Shown: positions 1 through 5,242 of the stretch, in pieces
How positions within the stretch are numbered: the stretch's first letter is position 1
Layout of the letters: each line of letters opens with the position of its first letter
Assembly (NCBI GenBank): GCA_021789395.1
Contig: JAJYJP010000034.1
Coordinates: forward strand, 1-8,730
Origin: a bacterium
Lineage (GTDB): Bacteria; Patescibacteriota; Minisyncoccia; Moranbacterales; UBA2206
Length of the DNA stretch: 8,730 nt
Direction of reading: 5' to 3'
The notes under the pieces: model-generated
The model's input: the letters and a program-made list of their open reading frames with translations, nothing else
The model's database searches: none
What the model was told of the DNA's origin: nothing
Made by a program: the position numbers and the translations under genes

Positions 1-2
1 TG

Positions 3-95
3 TCGTTCGGATTCAGAAATATTGATAATTATATCGCAAAAGTAACCCTCGCTTTCATACCACTTTTTATGTTAATTCAACACACTATTTGTTAA
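3..95 (+). CDS. Transposase C-terminal fragment, ISL3-like (5' end outside window)
   Basis: A plus-strand frame is open from the window edge to a TAA at 93-95 and encodes 30 residues beginning SFGFRNIDNYIAKVTLAF. The 'GFRN-x-x-N-Y' pattern followed by a hydrophobic stretch is what I recall from the last part of ISL3-family (IS204/IS1001/IS1096/IS1165 group) transposases, after the third catalytic acidic residue. These enzymes are DDE recombinases that move the element by cut-and-paste. None of the catalytic residues is inside the window, so intactness is unknown. The stop codon falls inside the presumed terminal inverted repeat, which is plausible for a compact insertion sequence. Only 30 residues support the call, so it is moderate. 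Confidence 0.45.
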   Translation, partial: SFGFRNIDNYIAKVTLAFIPLFMLIQHTIC

Positions 96-102
96 AGAGC
101 CC
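83..102 (-). repeat. Presumed right terminal inverted repeat of the insertion sequence
   Basis: On the minus strand the sequence GGGCTCTTTAACAAATAG runs inward from 102. It overlaps the transposase stop codon and is the last sequence before unrelated chromosomal DNA. Its partner at the left end is not in the window, so the repeat is inferred from its position and its GGCTCTTT-like start only. Confidence 0.4.
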
Positions 103-112
103 ACAAAAACGT

Positions 113-154
113 AAAAAGCGGACCCGGCAAAGACTTTGGTTTTCTTTCCGGGTC
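113..154 (-). terminator. Hairpin terminator after the lipoprotein-like gene
   Basis: GACCCGG (121-127) pairs with CCGGGTC (148-154). The stem extends inward through AAAG/CTTT (129-132 with 144-147) past one bulged base, giving about 11 pairs around an 11-base loop. On the minus strand the stem is followed by CGCTTTTTACGTTTTT. It lies about 70 bases downstream of the stop at 222 and would end the transcript that carries the two small membrane or secreted genes. It sits just outside the presumed insertion sequence end. Confidence 0.55.
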
Positions 155-221
155 GTGTTCGATTAAGTAAGGCGACTAGGAGATTTGCCATAGTTCAAGC
201 ATTTCAGAATTGTTTCTCCCA

Positions 222-392
222 TCACTTCGCTTGCGCGACATGCAATCCACACAATATCGCTCCAATTGCCATTCCGCTCAGCGCCGCTCCAGCCAGGGCC
301 GCCGTTCCGCCTTGCACCACCACATCTCCGTCGGTAGCGCACTTATTCAGAAAAGTTAAAAGAATTATTGAAAGAACAATCACTGTCTTCAT
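222..392 (-). CDS. Small lipoprotein-like or secreted glycine/alanine-rich peptide, 56 aa
   Basis: This short gene starts at ATG 392 and ends with TGA at 222-224. The ATG is preceded by GAGGAGGAG at 397-405, four bases upstream: the only strong Shine-Dalgarno sequence in the window, which makes the start convincing. The product begins with a positive residue and a hydrophobic core (residues 4-15, VIVLSIILLTFL), then Asn-Lys-Cys18-Ala-Thr. This looks like a lipoprotein signal peptide, but the residues before Cys18 (L-N-K) are not a standard lipobox. After a short acidic stretch comes a small-residue segment (about 28-49, GGTAALAGAALSGMAIGAIL) with GxxxG-like spacing that could insert in a membrane or self-associate. 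I do not recognise a family. It lies 42 bases after the 104-residue protein gene, probably in the same transcript. The alternative is a small membrane peptide rather than a lipoprotein. Confidence 0.65.
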   Translation of the reverse strand: MKTVIVLSIILLTFLNKCATDGDVVVQGGTAALAGAALSGMAIGAILCGLHVAQAK

Positions 393-396
393 TTTT

Positions 397-405
397 CTCC
401 TCCTC
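397..405 (-). promoter_or_regulatory. Strong Shine-Dalgarno sequence for the 56-aa gene
   Basis: The minus strand reads GAGGAGGAG followed by AAAA and ATG. The AGGAGG core has normal spacing. No other gene in the window has a comparable ribosome binding site, so this one decides the start of a gene that might otherwise be overlooked. Confidence 0.7.
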
Positions 406-434
406 GGTATTTTTTATATTAAACAGAATATAGA

Positions 435-749
435 TTATTTATTTTCCGAAAGCTGCCGGATATTTTCATTCAAGCCGGGGATTTGTTGGGCAAAAACTCT
501 GCCATCCGGCGTCTGGCAACTTGCCGGGGAAGATTTTAAAACAGGAAAACCGTCCCTCACGCACTGATCAAAACTGGAAATCGATTCGATATTTTTCCAA
601 GAAAGACCGGAGATTATCAAACTCAAGACCGTTAGCGCAAAAACGATGCCCGCCAAACCCAGCAGATGCCCGTGGCTTATCGAGTCTTCCTGTTTCTTCT
701 CTTTGTGCGTTTTTGTTCCGGGATGGGTATGATATTTTATTTTTTCCAT
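435..749 (-). CDS. One-span membrane protein with paired-cysteine 'C..G.PV...P..C.TPDG' domain
   Basis: This 104-residue protein has a charged, histidine-containing N terminus (residues 1-28, with His7, 9, 15, 26 and 28), one membrane segment (about 29-49) and a short C-terminal domain. The C-terminal part reads FDQCVRDGFPVLKSSPASC around Cys63 and Cys78, then QTPDGRVF. From memory, this Cys-Gly-Pro-Cys-Asp-Gly pattern recurs in exported proteins of Candidate Phyla Radiation bacteria and some archaea, usually behind a signal anchor; its function is unknown to me. The two cysteines could form a disulfide outside the cell, which fits an N-in topology. No Shine-Dalgarno sequence precedes ATG 749; the upstream bases are AT-rich. 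It lies 134 bases downstream of the transglutaminase-like gene and 42 bases upstream of the small lipoprotein-like gene. Confidence 0.7.
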   Translation of the reverse strand: MEKIKYHTHPGTKTHKEKKQEDSISHGHLLGLAGIVFALTVLSLIISGLSWKNIESISSFDQCVRDGFPVLKSSPASCQTPDGRVFAQQIPGLNENIRQLSENK

Positions 750-883
750 TTTATTATTATGAAGATGAGTTCACTAATTTTATTGTAATATAATTTTAAA
801 AAAAGAAAAGGCCTTGTTGTCCCGAATTATTTTCTAATTTCCAAATCACCTTTCACACATTCCATTCACTTCGCTTTATCCAA

Positions 884-2110
884 TCATTGACCATAAAAAC
901 TGGCGATCAAATTGTTATATTGATCGACTTTTTGATTGTAAGCGGCGACTTGGATATCATAAACGTCCACTTCTTTTTTGTATTTTTCCAGCAAACTGTC
1001 GTATTTATCCACTAAACCGTTGTATCGGCTGATCTGATTTTTTTGCAGATATTTTTTCATCTCGCCGCTCCATCCGTTCAATTGGTCAGCGTCGCTCTCT
1101 ATCTGTTTTTTTTCCGCCACAAGATTATCATACGCGTCGACGATCGCCTGTTTCAGGCCGGCGATCTCTTTGGTCGTGCTGATGGTCTGCGCGATTCCGG
1201 CATAAGTTTTGCCGGTCGTCTTCTGGAATATTTCCACCGGCCCCAACTTTTTTACATCGAAAGGGTTGGTCTGGCTTCCGCCGAAGTAGTTGATTTTTTG
1301 GACGCCCTCCGCTTGATTGGTCGCCGTATTCAGATCCGGAATCATCCCGATCTTATTGCCCGGCGTCGTCGTCTCCGCGTAACAATAGCCCGAACTGTAA
1401 CTGGAATCTTGCGGCGTGCATTGGATGCCGATTGCCATGTGGTTTTCCGACTCATAAACGAAAAGCGCGGTGCCGTATCCCAATGCTCGCAGCAGCGAAG
1501 CGGCCAGAAAACTTTTATCGGAACAGACGCCCTTATCTTCGTACAAAGTTTCATAAGGATAATTGGCCGTGCCGCCCGTTCCCGACAGAATCACGTCGGC
1601 CTTGGCCGAGTCGTACGGAATCGATTGGACAAAAGCCATTACCAGCTCCACGATCTGGTCGTTCGTAAGGCCATTTTGTTTCCCCAGTGCCCGCAGATCC
1701 GAAGCGACTTTTTCAATCGTAGTGTCGCCGGGCGCTTCTTTCAAAAACATCCCGAAATATTGCTCCTTCCAATCGGTCGGCGGCGTCGATCCTTCATAAC
1801 TGAAAACTTTCGGACTGGAAGCATAATAATCAAAATCCGACTGATAAAGAGTTTCGGTCAACTGATAAGTTTTTTTATCATAAGTCCATTTGTAAGTGAT
1901 TGCTTTGGGATTTTCCGGCGCCGGAAAATTTTTAGCCAAAGCGTTGTGATCAGGAGCGACGATCCGCGCCACATTGGCGTACACCCGGCGGGAACCGTTC
2001 CAAAGCTGATCAAATTTTCCGCCTGTCTTAATCCAAACAACCAAAGCCAGAATCGCCGCAACAATAAGCAACTTGATTCCACCCGATAAAATTTTCCTGA
2101 CTGTTTTCAT
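884..2110 (-). CDS. Membrane-anchored transglutaminase-like protein with coiled-coil tail
   Basis: This 408-residue protein has one N-terminal membrane segment (about 11-28), so most of it should lie outside the cytoplasm. Residues about 150-250 look like a transglutaminase-like (papain-fold) core: a helical lead-in with FVQSIPYD (160-167), then NYPYETLYEDKGVCSDKS with presumed nucleophile Cys196, ENHMAIGI with His224, and CYAETTTPG with Glu246 in the position of the third catalytic residue. In this superfamily the fold may hydrolyse peptides or crosslink proteins; the reaction here cannot be told. Residues about 311-405 are rich in charged and long-side-chain residues and look like two or three coiled-coil helices. 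It ends with TGA, and its ATG is only 11 bases from a TGCTATAAT promoter, suggesting a near-leaderless message. Confidence 0.8.
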   Translation of the reverse strand: MKTVRKILSGGIKLLIVAAILALVVWIKTGGKFDQLWNGSRRVYANVARIVAPDHNALAKNFPAPENPKAITYKWTYDKKTYQLTETLYQSDFDYYASSPKVFSYEGSTPPTDWKEQYFGMFLKEAPGDTTIEKVASDLRALGKQNGLTNDQIVELVMAFVQSIPYDSAKADVILSGTGGTANYPYETLYEDKGVCSDKSFLAASLLRALGYGTALFVYESENHMAIGIQCTPQDSSYSSGYCYAETTTPGNKIGMIPDLNTATNQAEGVQKINYFGGSQTNPFDVKKLGPVEIFQKTTGKTYAGIAQTISTTKEIAGLKQAIVDAYDNLVAEKKQIESDADQLNGWSGEMKKYLQKNQISRYNGLVDKYDSLLEKYKKEVDVYDIQVAAYNQKVDQYNNLIASFYGQ

Positions 2111-2121
2111 AAGTTGGCTAC

Positions 2122-2130
2122 ATTATAGCA
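2122..2130 (-). promoter_or_regulatory. Extended -10 promoter of the transglutaminase-like gene
   Basis: The minus strand reads TGCTATAAT, a perfect -10 box with the extended TGn element. Eleven bases separate it from ATG 2110, so the transcript would start about five bases before the gene. No good -35 box is seen; the space upstream is taken up by the HU terminator. Confidence 0.65.
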
Positions 2131-2138
2131 TAGATATG

Positions 2139-2164
2139 AAAACCACCCCGTTTGGACGGAGTGG
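2139..2164 (-). terminator. Intrinsic terminator of the HU gene
   Basis: On the minus strand CCACTCCG, loop TCCAAA, and CGGGGTGG form an eight-pair stem with one T-G wobble, followed directly by TTTTCAT. It lies 27 bases after the HU stop codon and eight bases before the next promoter. The wobble is only tolerated on the minus strand, which agrees with its orientation. Confidence 0.7.
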
Positions 2165-2191
2165 AAATATATTCCTATATTTTTTAAGTTA

Positions 2192-2473
2192 TTATAAAAC
2201 TGCTTCCTTGGCGGCTTTTGCCAATCTGAATTTAACGACAGTTTTAGCAGGAATCTGAATTTTTTCTCCAGTAGCCGGATTGATTCCCTGTCGGGCAGCT
2301 CTTTTCACTTTGACCATCTTTCCGAAACCAGGAAGAACAAACATTCCGTTCTTCTTGACCTCAGTGTAAGCAAGCGTGGTCATCGTGTCCAAAAGACCGG
2401 CGACATCTTTCTTGCTCATTCCAGATTTCTCAGCCAAAGTACTGAGAAGCTGCGACTTCGTCATTTTTGCCAT
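2192..2473 (-). CDS. hup: HU-family nucleoid DNA-binding protein
   Basis: This 93-residue protein matches HU over its full length. The N-terminal helices (residues 4-40, MTKSQLLSTLAEKSGMSKKD onwards) form the dimer body. They are followed by the strand region GMFVLPGFGKMVKV and the DNA-gripping arm around RAARQGINPATGEKI, with Pro66 in the tip position that wedges between base pairs. It ends with the conserved IPAKTVVKFRLAKAAKEAV. HU dimers bend and compact DNA without strong sequence preference. It appears to be a single-gene unit with its own promoter (TGCTATAAT at 2510-2518) and terminator (2139-2164). The leader is about 30 bases with no Shine-Dalgarno sequence. ATG 2473 is preferred over the internal Met4 because MAKMTKSQL is a common HU opening in this lineage, as I recall. 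Confidence 0.95.
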   Translation of the reverse strand: MAKMTKSQLLSTLAEKSGMSKKDVAGLLDTMTTLAYTEVKKNGMFVLPGFGKMVKVKRAARQGINPATGEKIQIPAKTVVKFRLAKAAKEAVL

Positions 2474-2509
2474 ATTTGTTTTTTAATGATTAGGCTTATT
2501 AACACTAGT

Positions 2510-2538
2510 ATTATAGCAGGTTTTCACCAAGTCTCCAA
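2510..2538 (-). promoter_or_regulatory. Promoter of the HU gene
   Basis: The minus strand has TGCTATAAT (2518-2510), an extended -10 box. A partial -35 box, TTGGAG (2538-2533), lies upstream with a 17-base spacer. Transcription would begin near 2503, giving a leader of about 30 bases, the longest among the extended -10 promoters feeding the minus-strand genes here. Confidence 0.65.
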
Positions 2539-2553
2539 GTGGAAAAATAAAAT

Positions 2554-2577
2554 TAGTCAAGAGCCCCCGCCAGACTA
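2554..2577 (-). terminator. Possible weak terminator after the VTT-domain gene
   Basis: On the minus strand TAGTC (overlapping the stop codon) pairs with GACTA around a G-rich loop, followed by ATTTTATTTTT. The stem is only five pairs, so termination here is tentative. Confidence 0.3.
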
Positions 2578-3222
2578 AAGTTTTTTGTTGAATTCGTAAG
2601 AAGCCAATGCAATCAAGGCGACAATAGCCATGACGATAATCACGTAAACATAGAAGTTGCCGGTAACCAACGTATAGCTTAAATAAATGGCTGCGAAGGC
2701 GAATGGAATCTCCACAAGCAAAGTAGCCAAAAGATACCTTTTCACTTCATAGCCGATGATTCCCAACGTGTAGCTGGCAATTTCTGACGGAATAGCAAAC
2801 CGAAAAAGCACTACCAGCCCAAATTGCGTCCCGGGAGAGATTCGTTTTTTATAATAATCGATTTTTTTAAAACTGTAATGGCGGCGAAAAAATTTTTCGC
2901 CAAAATATCTTCCCAAAGTATAGGCCAACAAACTGCCCAGAAACCAGCCGGCCAGTAGCATGAGAAATGTCATGAAGCTTCCCCACACTGCCACCGCCGG
3001 CGGCACGAGCGGCCAATTGCTGAAAGGCGAGATCAGGACCAGCAGTACGGAAATCAGGATGAATAAAATGATTCCCAAAACATCATGCGCCATCAGAAAA
3101 CTGCTGATCGGTCCGATATAGCGCAAAAACTGTCGTTCCAAAACTGAAACGACGAACAAAAAAGCGGCCACTATCAAAATGAGGCCGATCGTCCGTAAAA
3201 TAATCTTCGACGAGATTTTCAT
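2575..3222 (-). CDS. VTT-domain (TVP38/TMEM64, DedA-like) membrane protein
   Basis: This 215-residue protein is mostly hydrophobic, with likely membrane or re-entrant segments near residues 8-26, 48-66, 80-104, 133-155, 163-184 and 190-207. Two conserved parts of the VTT superfamily are visible: a glycine-rich segment ending GWFLGSLLAYTLGRYFG (about 92-108), and RFAIPSEIASYTLGIIGY (about 141-158), with the Arg and Pro that mark the second re-entrant motif. Relatives move lipids across the membrane or carry undecaprenyl phosphate (DedA side), but the substrate cannot be read from sequence. The length is near the family norm. The start is well fixed: ATG 3222 lies six bases after a TGCTATAAT promoter and 17 bases after the VOC gene stop. 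It is transcribed in the same direction as the VOC gene but probably has its own start. Confidence 0.85.
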   Translation of the reverse strand: MKISSKIILRTIGLILIVAAFLFVVSVLERQFLRYIGPISSFLMAHDVLGIILFILISVLLVLISPFSNWPLVPPAVAVWGSFMTFLMLLAGWFLGSLLAYTLGRYFGEKFFRRHYSFKKIDYYKKRISPGTQFGLVVLFRFAIPSEIASYTLGIIGYEVKRYLLATLLVEIPFAFAAIYLSYTLVTGNFYVYVIIVMAIVALIALASYEFNKKL

Positions 3223-3228
3223 GCTTTA

Positions 3229-3237
3229 ATTATAGCA
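3229..3237 (-). promoter_or_regulatory. Leaderless extended -10 promoter of the VTT-domain gene
   Basis: The minus strand reads TGCTATAAT, then TAAAGC and ATG. With only six bases between the -10 box and the start codon, transcription should begin at or next to the ATG, giving a leaderless message. The box lies between the two genes, just after the VOC stop codon (3240-3242). No -35 match is seen. Confidence 0.6.
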
Positions 3238-3239
3238 TG

Positions 3240-3620
3240 CTACATCATTTTTCCCATCTCTTTCGCCGGTTCCAGCATCCCGAACATTGTTCCTTCCGGA
3301 TCTTTGGCGTAAACAAAATATCCTACTCCGGGAATTTCTCTGATTTCATCCATAACTTCCCCTCCGCTTCTTTGCACTTTCGCCACATAAGCTTCCAGAT
3401 GATCGACACCGATCGTATTTACAGTCCTGTCCATCTGTTTCGTTTCATCTTTTTGGTAGATCGCCCCATTGATCCCCCGCTCTCGTTTAGGCCCCGCTTC
3501 GATCAACCAATATTGCTGATCTTGCCATTGTTTTATTTTCCAACCGAATACCTCGGCATAAAAGCGGCTTACCATTTCCGGATTTTCCGCCGGAATTTCA
3601 AAATGAATGACCTTCGGCAT
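3240..3620 (-). CDS. VOC/glyoxalase-like superfamily protein
   Basis: This 126-residue protein is the size of a single two-module vicinal-oxygen-chelate subunit. The first module opens KVIHFEIPAENPEMVSRFYAEVFGW (residues 3-27), a hallmark of this group, with His6 and Glu8 near the usual metal position. The second module begins IGVDHLEAYVAKVQRSGGEV (70-89) and ends with IPGVGYFVYAKDPEGTMFGMLEP (96-118), where Asp107-Pro-Glu-Gly and Glu117 are the conserved closing features. It most resembles the small proteins annotated as glyoxalase/bleomycin resistance-like, many of which have no known substrate; glyoxalase activity should not be assumed. It is cytoplasmic. A CATAAT -10-like box lies about 16 bases before ATG 3620. 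The downstream promoter of the VTT gene abuts its stop codon. Confidence 0.85.
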   Translation of the reverse strand: MPKVIHFEIPAENPEMVSRFYAEVFGWKIKQWQDQQYWLIEAGPKRERGINGAIYQKDETKQMDRTVNTIGVDHLEAYVAKVQRSGGEVMDEIREIPGVGYFVYAKDPEGTMFGMLEPAKEMGKMM

Positions 3621-3699
3621 AATTTTTTCTTAATAGATTATGCCTTTAGTACATTCCAAACCTGAAAAGCCTTGCTATCAGTTCTTTGCGCATTGAATT

Positions 3700-4197
3700 T
3701 TAATCTCCAGTTGCCTGGTCTTTTCCAGAAATTCTCCCTCGTTTTTCCCTACGCTCAGCTGGACTTAAAAATTTTTCGTCATTTGTTTCTGCCGGCTCAG
3801 ATTTTTTCTCATCAAAATCCGTTGTTTTTCTGTCTTTTTCCTTGGCCAACTCGCGCGCTTCCATTTCCACAGATTGAACTACAATTTTTTTAACTTTGTA
3901 GTTTCTAACTTCCAAGGCTTTTATGAGCAACCTTTCTAAATAATTTTTTCTCTCGCCACTGATATTACCGGCAAATTTTTTCACCAAGTCTAGAATATAA
4001 TAAACTCCTAGCGTCCCCTCTTCCTTCACAACTTTCTCTATATAATTCGTAGTTTCTTCCTTGTCTAAAAATTCATCGATTTTTTCTTTTAAAATTTCTC
4101 CTTTCGTTTTTATCTTTTCCATCTCTTCCGTCTTCTTGTCGGGAACTTCAAAACGATTTATACTCCCGAATAAATTCATTTGTTCCTCGTAGCCCAT
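3700..4197 (-). CDS. Charged, helix-rich hypothetical protein
   Basis: I do not recognise a family. The product is 165 residues from ATG 4197, or 169 if TTG 4209 is used. ATG is preferred; neither start has a Shine-Dalgarno sequence. The protein has no cysteine, no signal peptide and no membrane segment. After a short NLFGSINRFEVPDKK opening it has lysine/glutamate-rich helices (about 24-60), a less charged middle (about 62-112, EGTLGVYYILDLVKKFAGN and LERLLIKALEVRNYKVKKI), a long charged helix, and a probably disordered tail ending in AERREKRGRISGKDQATGD. Codons are more AT-rich than in neighbouring genes, which may mean separate origin or weak constraint. It stands between the operon terminator (4253-4274) and the VOC gene. 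A TAAAAT -10-like box (about 4226-4231) may drive it. Confidence 0.6.
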   Translation of the reverse strand: MGYEEQMNLFGSINRFEVPDKKTEEMEKIKTKGEILKEKIDEFLDKEETTNYIEKVVKEEGTLGVYYILDLVKKFAGNISGERKNYLERLLIKALEVRNYKVKKIVVQSVEMEARELAKEKDRKTTDFDEKKSEPAETNDEKFLSPAERREKRGRISGKDQATGD

Positions 4198-4252
4198 AAT
4201 TTTTGCCAATAATTATTACTGCCCTTATTTTACCCCAAAAACGAGTTTCGGC

Positions 4253-4274
4253 AAAAAAACTAGCTTAGCTTTTT
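4253..4274 (-). terminator. Hairpin terminator overlapping the end of the surface-polysaccharide operon
   Basis: On the minus strand AAAAAGCTA, loop AGC, and TAGTTTTTTT form a nine-pair stem with one G-T wobble that merges into a T run. The stem contains the last codons and the stop (4265-4267) of the third operon gene. It is AU-rich, so of moderate strength. Confidence 0.45.
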
Positions 4275-5212
4275 AACTCTTGAAAACTGTAATCCTTAAA
4301 AATCACATCCATAAAATCCGAGCGAAGCCCTCCGTAACCGGCACTGGTGATCGGCGCGCCGCCGTATTTGTTTCCGTCATCGCGCGCCTCCAATGCCAAT
4401 TGCCAATTGCCATTGTCATACGGATCGACAAAGAACCTGATCATTACCGACCCGTTGTCCAGGTTTTCCACCTCGCTCCGGATGCCGATCCATTGGTGCA
4501 GCGGAATAAGGTCGGGGTCGCTTTGTCGATCATATTTTCCGGAGAAAACCGGCTTTTCCGCCATAGTATAATATTCACTGTTGATTTTTTTCTTAATGAC
4601 CGCCCGACCGTCCACGCGCAGTCCGGTGTAATAAAGGTTGTTTTGATCCTGATAGCGGTTAAAAAAGAACACGCCGTTGGATTCGTTGCGGTAGCCGCTT
4701 GAACTCAGATTTATTTTGTCAATGTTGAAATAGACTTGCTGGTCCAGATTTTTTCGTTCAGTCCGATTCACCAAACGAAAAATATTTTGCGGATAAAAGC
4801 CGCCGTCGGTATCGCGCGCATTGGTTTTGGCATAAAGCTTCTGCCAGAAAGAATTTTTCGCCAGACTGCCCAGGTTGGTGCTGAACATATCAGCGCCCTC
4901 CAGCATCACTCCGCCCGAACTGAGCCACCATTGCAAACTGGGACTATTTTTCATCGATCCGGTTTCCTGCAAAGTCTTTTTCACTTCAAACCGTTGAAAT
5001 AAGAGGCTGGGTCTTGCTTTTTGAAAAAATAAATACGCCGCCATGGGCGCGCCGATAATGATTAGAAGCGAGACAAAAAAGGCTAGCCATTTCCTGGCAA
5101 AACTTCTTTCCTTCGGACTTTGCCCGATTTCTTTCGATCGACTGGCAATTTCTTTGGAACAGACGGAGTCAAAAGGAATCGGTCTGTTGTTTTTTTTCGA
5201 TAAAATGGCCAT
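4265..5212 (-). CDS. Membrane-anchored concanavalin A-like (LamG/3-keto-disaccharide hydrolase-type) domain protein
   Basis: This 315-residue protein has a long basic cytoplasmic start (1-42), one membrane segment (about 43-63) and an outer region. Residues about 97-313 look like a jelly-roll beta-sandwich: QQVYFNIDKINLS (158-170), NGVFFFNRYQDQNNLYYTGLRVDG (179-202), WIGIRSEVENLDNGSVMIRFFVD (241-263) and the closing GGLRSDFMDVIFKDYSF (294-310). This strand pattern is typical of concanavalin A-like carbohydrate-binding domains, including the DUF1080/LamG type; I see no certain catalytic residues. It is the last gene of the operon, 30 bases after the deacetylase gene, whose own C-terminal domain has the same general fold. 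A likely job is binding the polysaccharide at the cell surface, but enzyme activity cannot be ruled out. ATG 5212 has no Shine-Dalgarno sequence. Confidence 0.7.
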   Translation of the reverse strand: MAILSKKNNRPIPFDSVCSKEIASRSKEIGQSPKERSFARKWLAFFVSLLIIIGAPMAAYLFFQKARPSLLFQRFEVKKTLQETGSMKNSPSLQWWLSSGGVMLEGADMFSTNLGSLAKNSFWQKLYAKTNARDTDGGFYPQNIFRLVNRTERKNLDQQVYFNIDKINLSSSGYRNESNGVFFFNRYQDQNNLYYTGLRVDGRAVIKKKINSEYYTMAEKPVFSGKYDRQSDPDLIPLHQWIGIRSEVENLDNGSVMIRFFVDPYDNGNWQLALEARDDGNKYGGAPITSAGYGGLRSDFMDVIFKDYSFQELKS

Positions 5213-5242
5213 ATTAATTATTACAAAACCGGAGACTAAAAA

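Larger units (their letters stand above)
1..102 (+). mobile_element. Right end of an ISL3-like insertion sequence, cut by the window edge
   Basis: The first 30 readable plus-strand codons resemble the C-terminal end of an ISL3-family DDE transposase, and the element appears to end just after the stop codon. Read inward from about 102 on the minus strand, the end begins GGGCTCTTTAACAAATAG. From memory this is like the GGCTCTTT-type termini of ISL3 elements; it was not checked. The left end and most of the transposase lie outside the window, so element length, target duplication and activity cannot be judged. Confidence 0.5.

Noticed and set aside
28..33. TATAAT on the minus strand near the left edge
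   Set aside because: It lies within the presumed transposase frame, has no TGC extension or -35 box, and leads to no gene in the window.
163..222. Nineteen-codon minus-strand frame whose ATG overlaps the stop of the 56-residue gene (TGATG)
   Set aside because: The overlap suggests coupling, but the peptide is very short, has no recognisable feature, and could easily occur by chance.
136..567. Plus-strand open frame of 143 codons
   Set aside because: It lies opposite two minus-strand genes, one of which has a strong ribosome binding site, and begins inside a terminator hairpin.
797..840. T run on the minus strand after the transglutaminase-like gene as a terminator
   Set aside because: The AAGGCCTT beside it is a palindrome without a loop, and the only longer pairing needs large bulges, so no credible hairpin could be drawn.
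222..872. GCGAAGTGA occurring near 222-230 and again near 864-872 on the minus strand
   Set aside because: Nine shared bases without extended similarity are not enough to call a repeat.
1043..2089. Long plus-strand open frame of 348 codons opposite the transglutaminase-like gene
   Set aside because: It is the antisense shadow of a gene with clear motifs, is rich in Arg and Ile without domain structure, and has no promoter or ribosome binding site.
4280..4702. Plus-strand open frame of 140 codons opposite the lectin-like gene
   Set aside because: It is an antisense shadow with no motif; the minus-strand frame is longer, has a membrane anchor and fits the operon.
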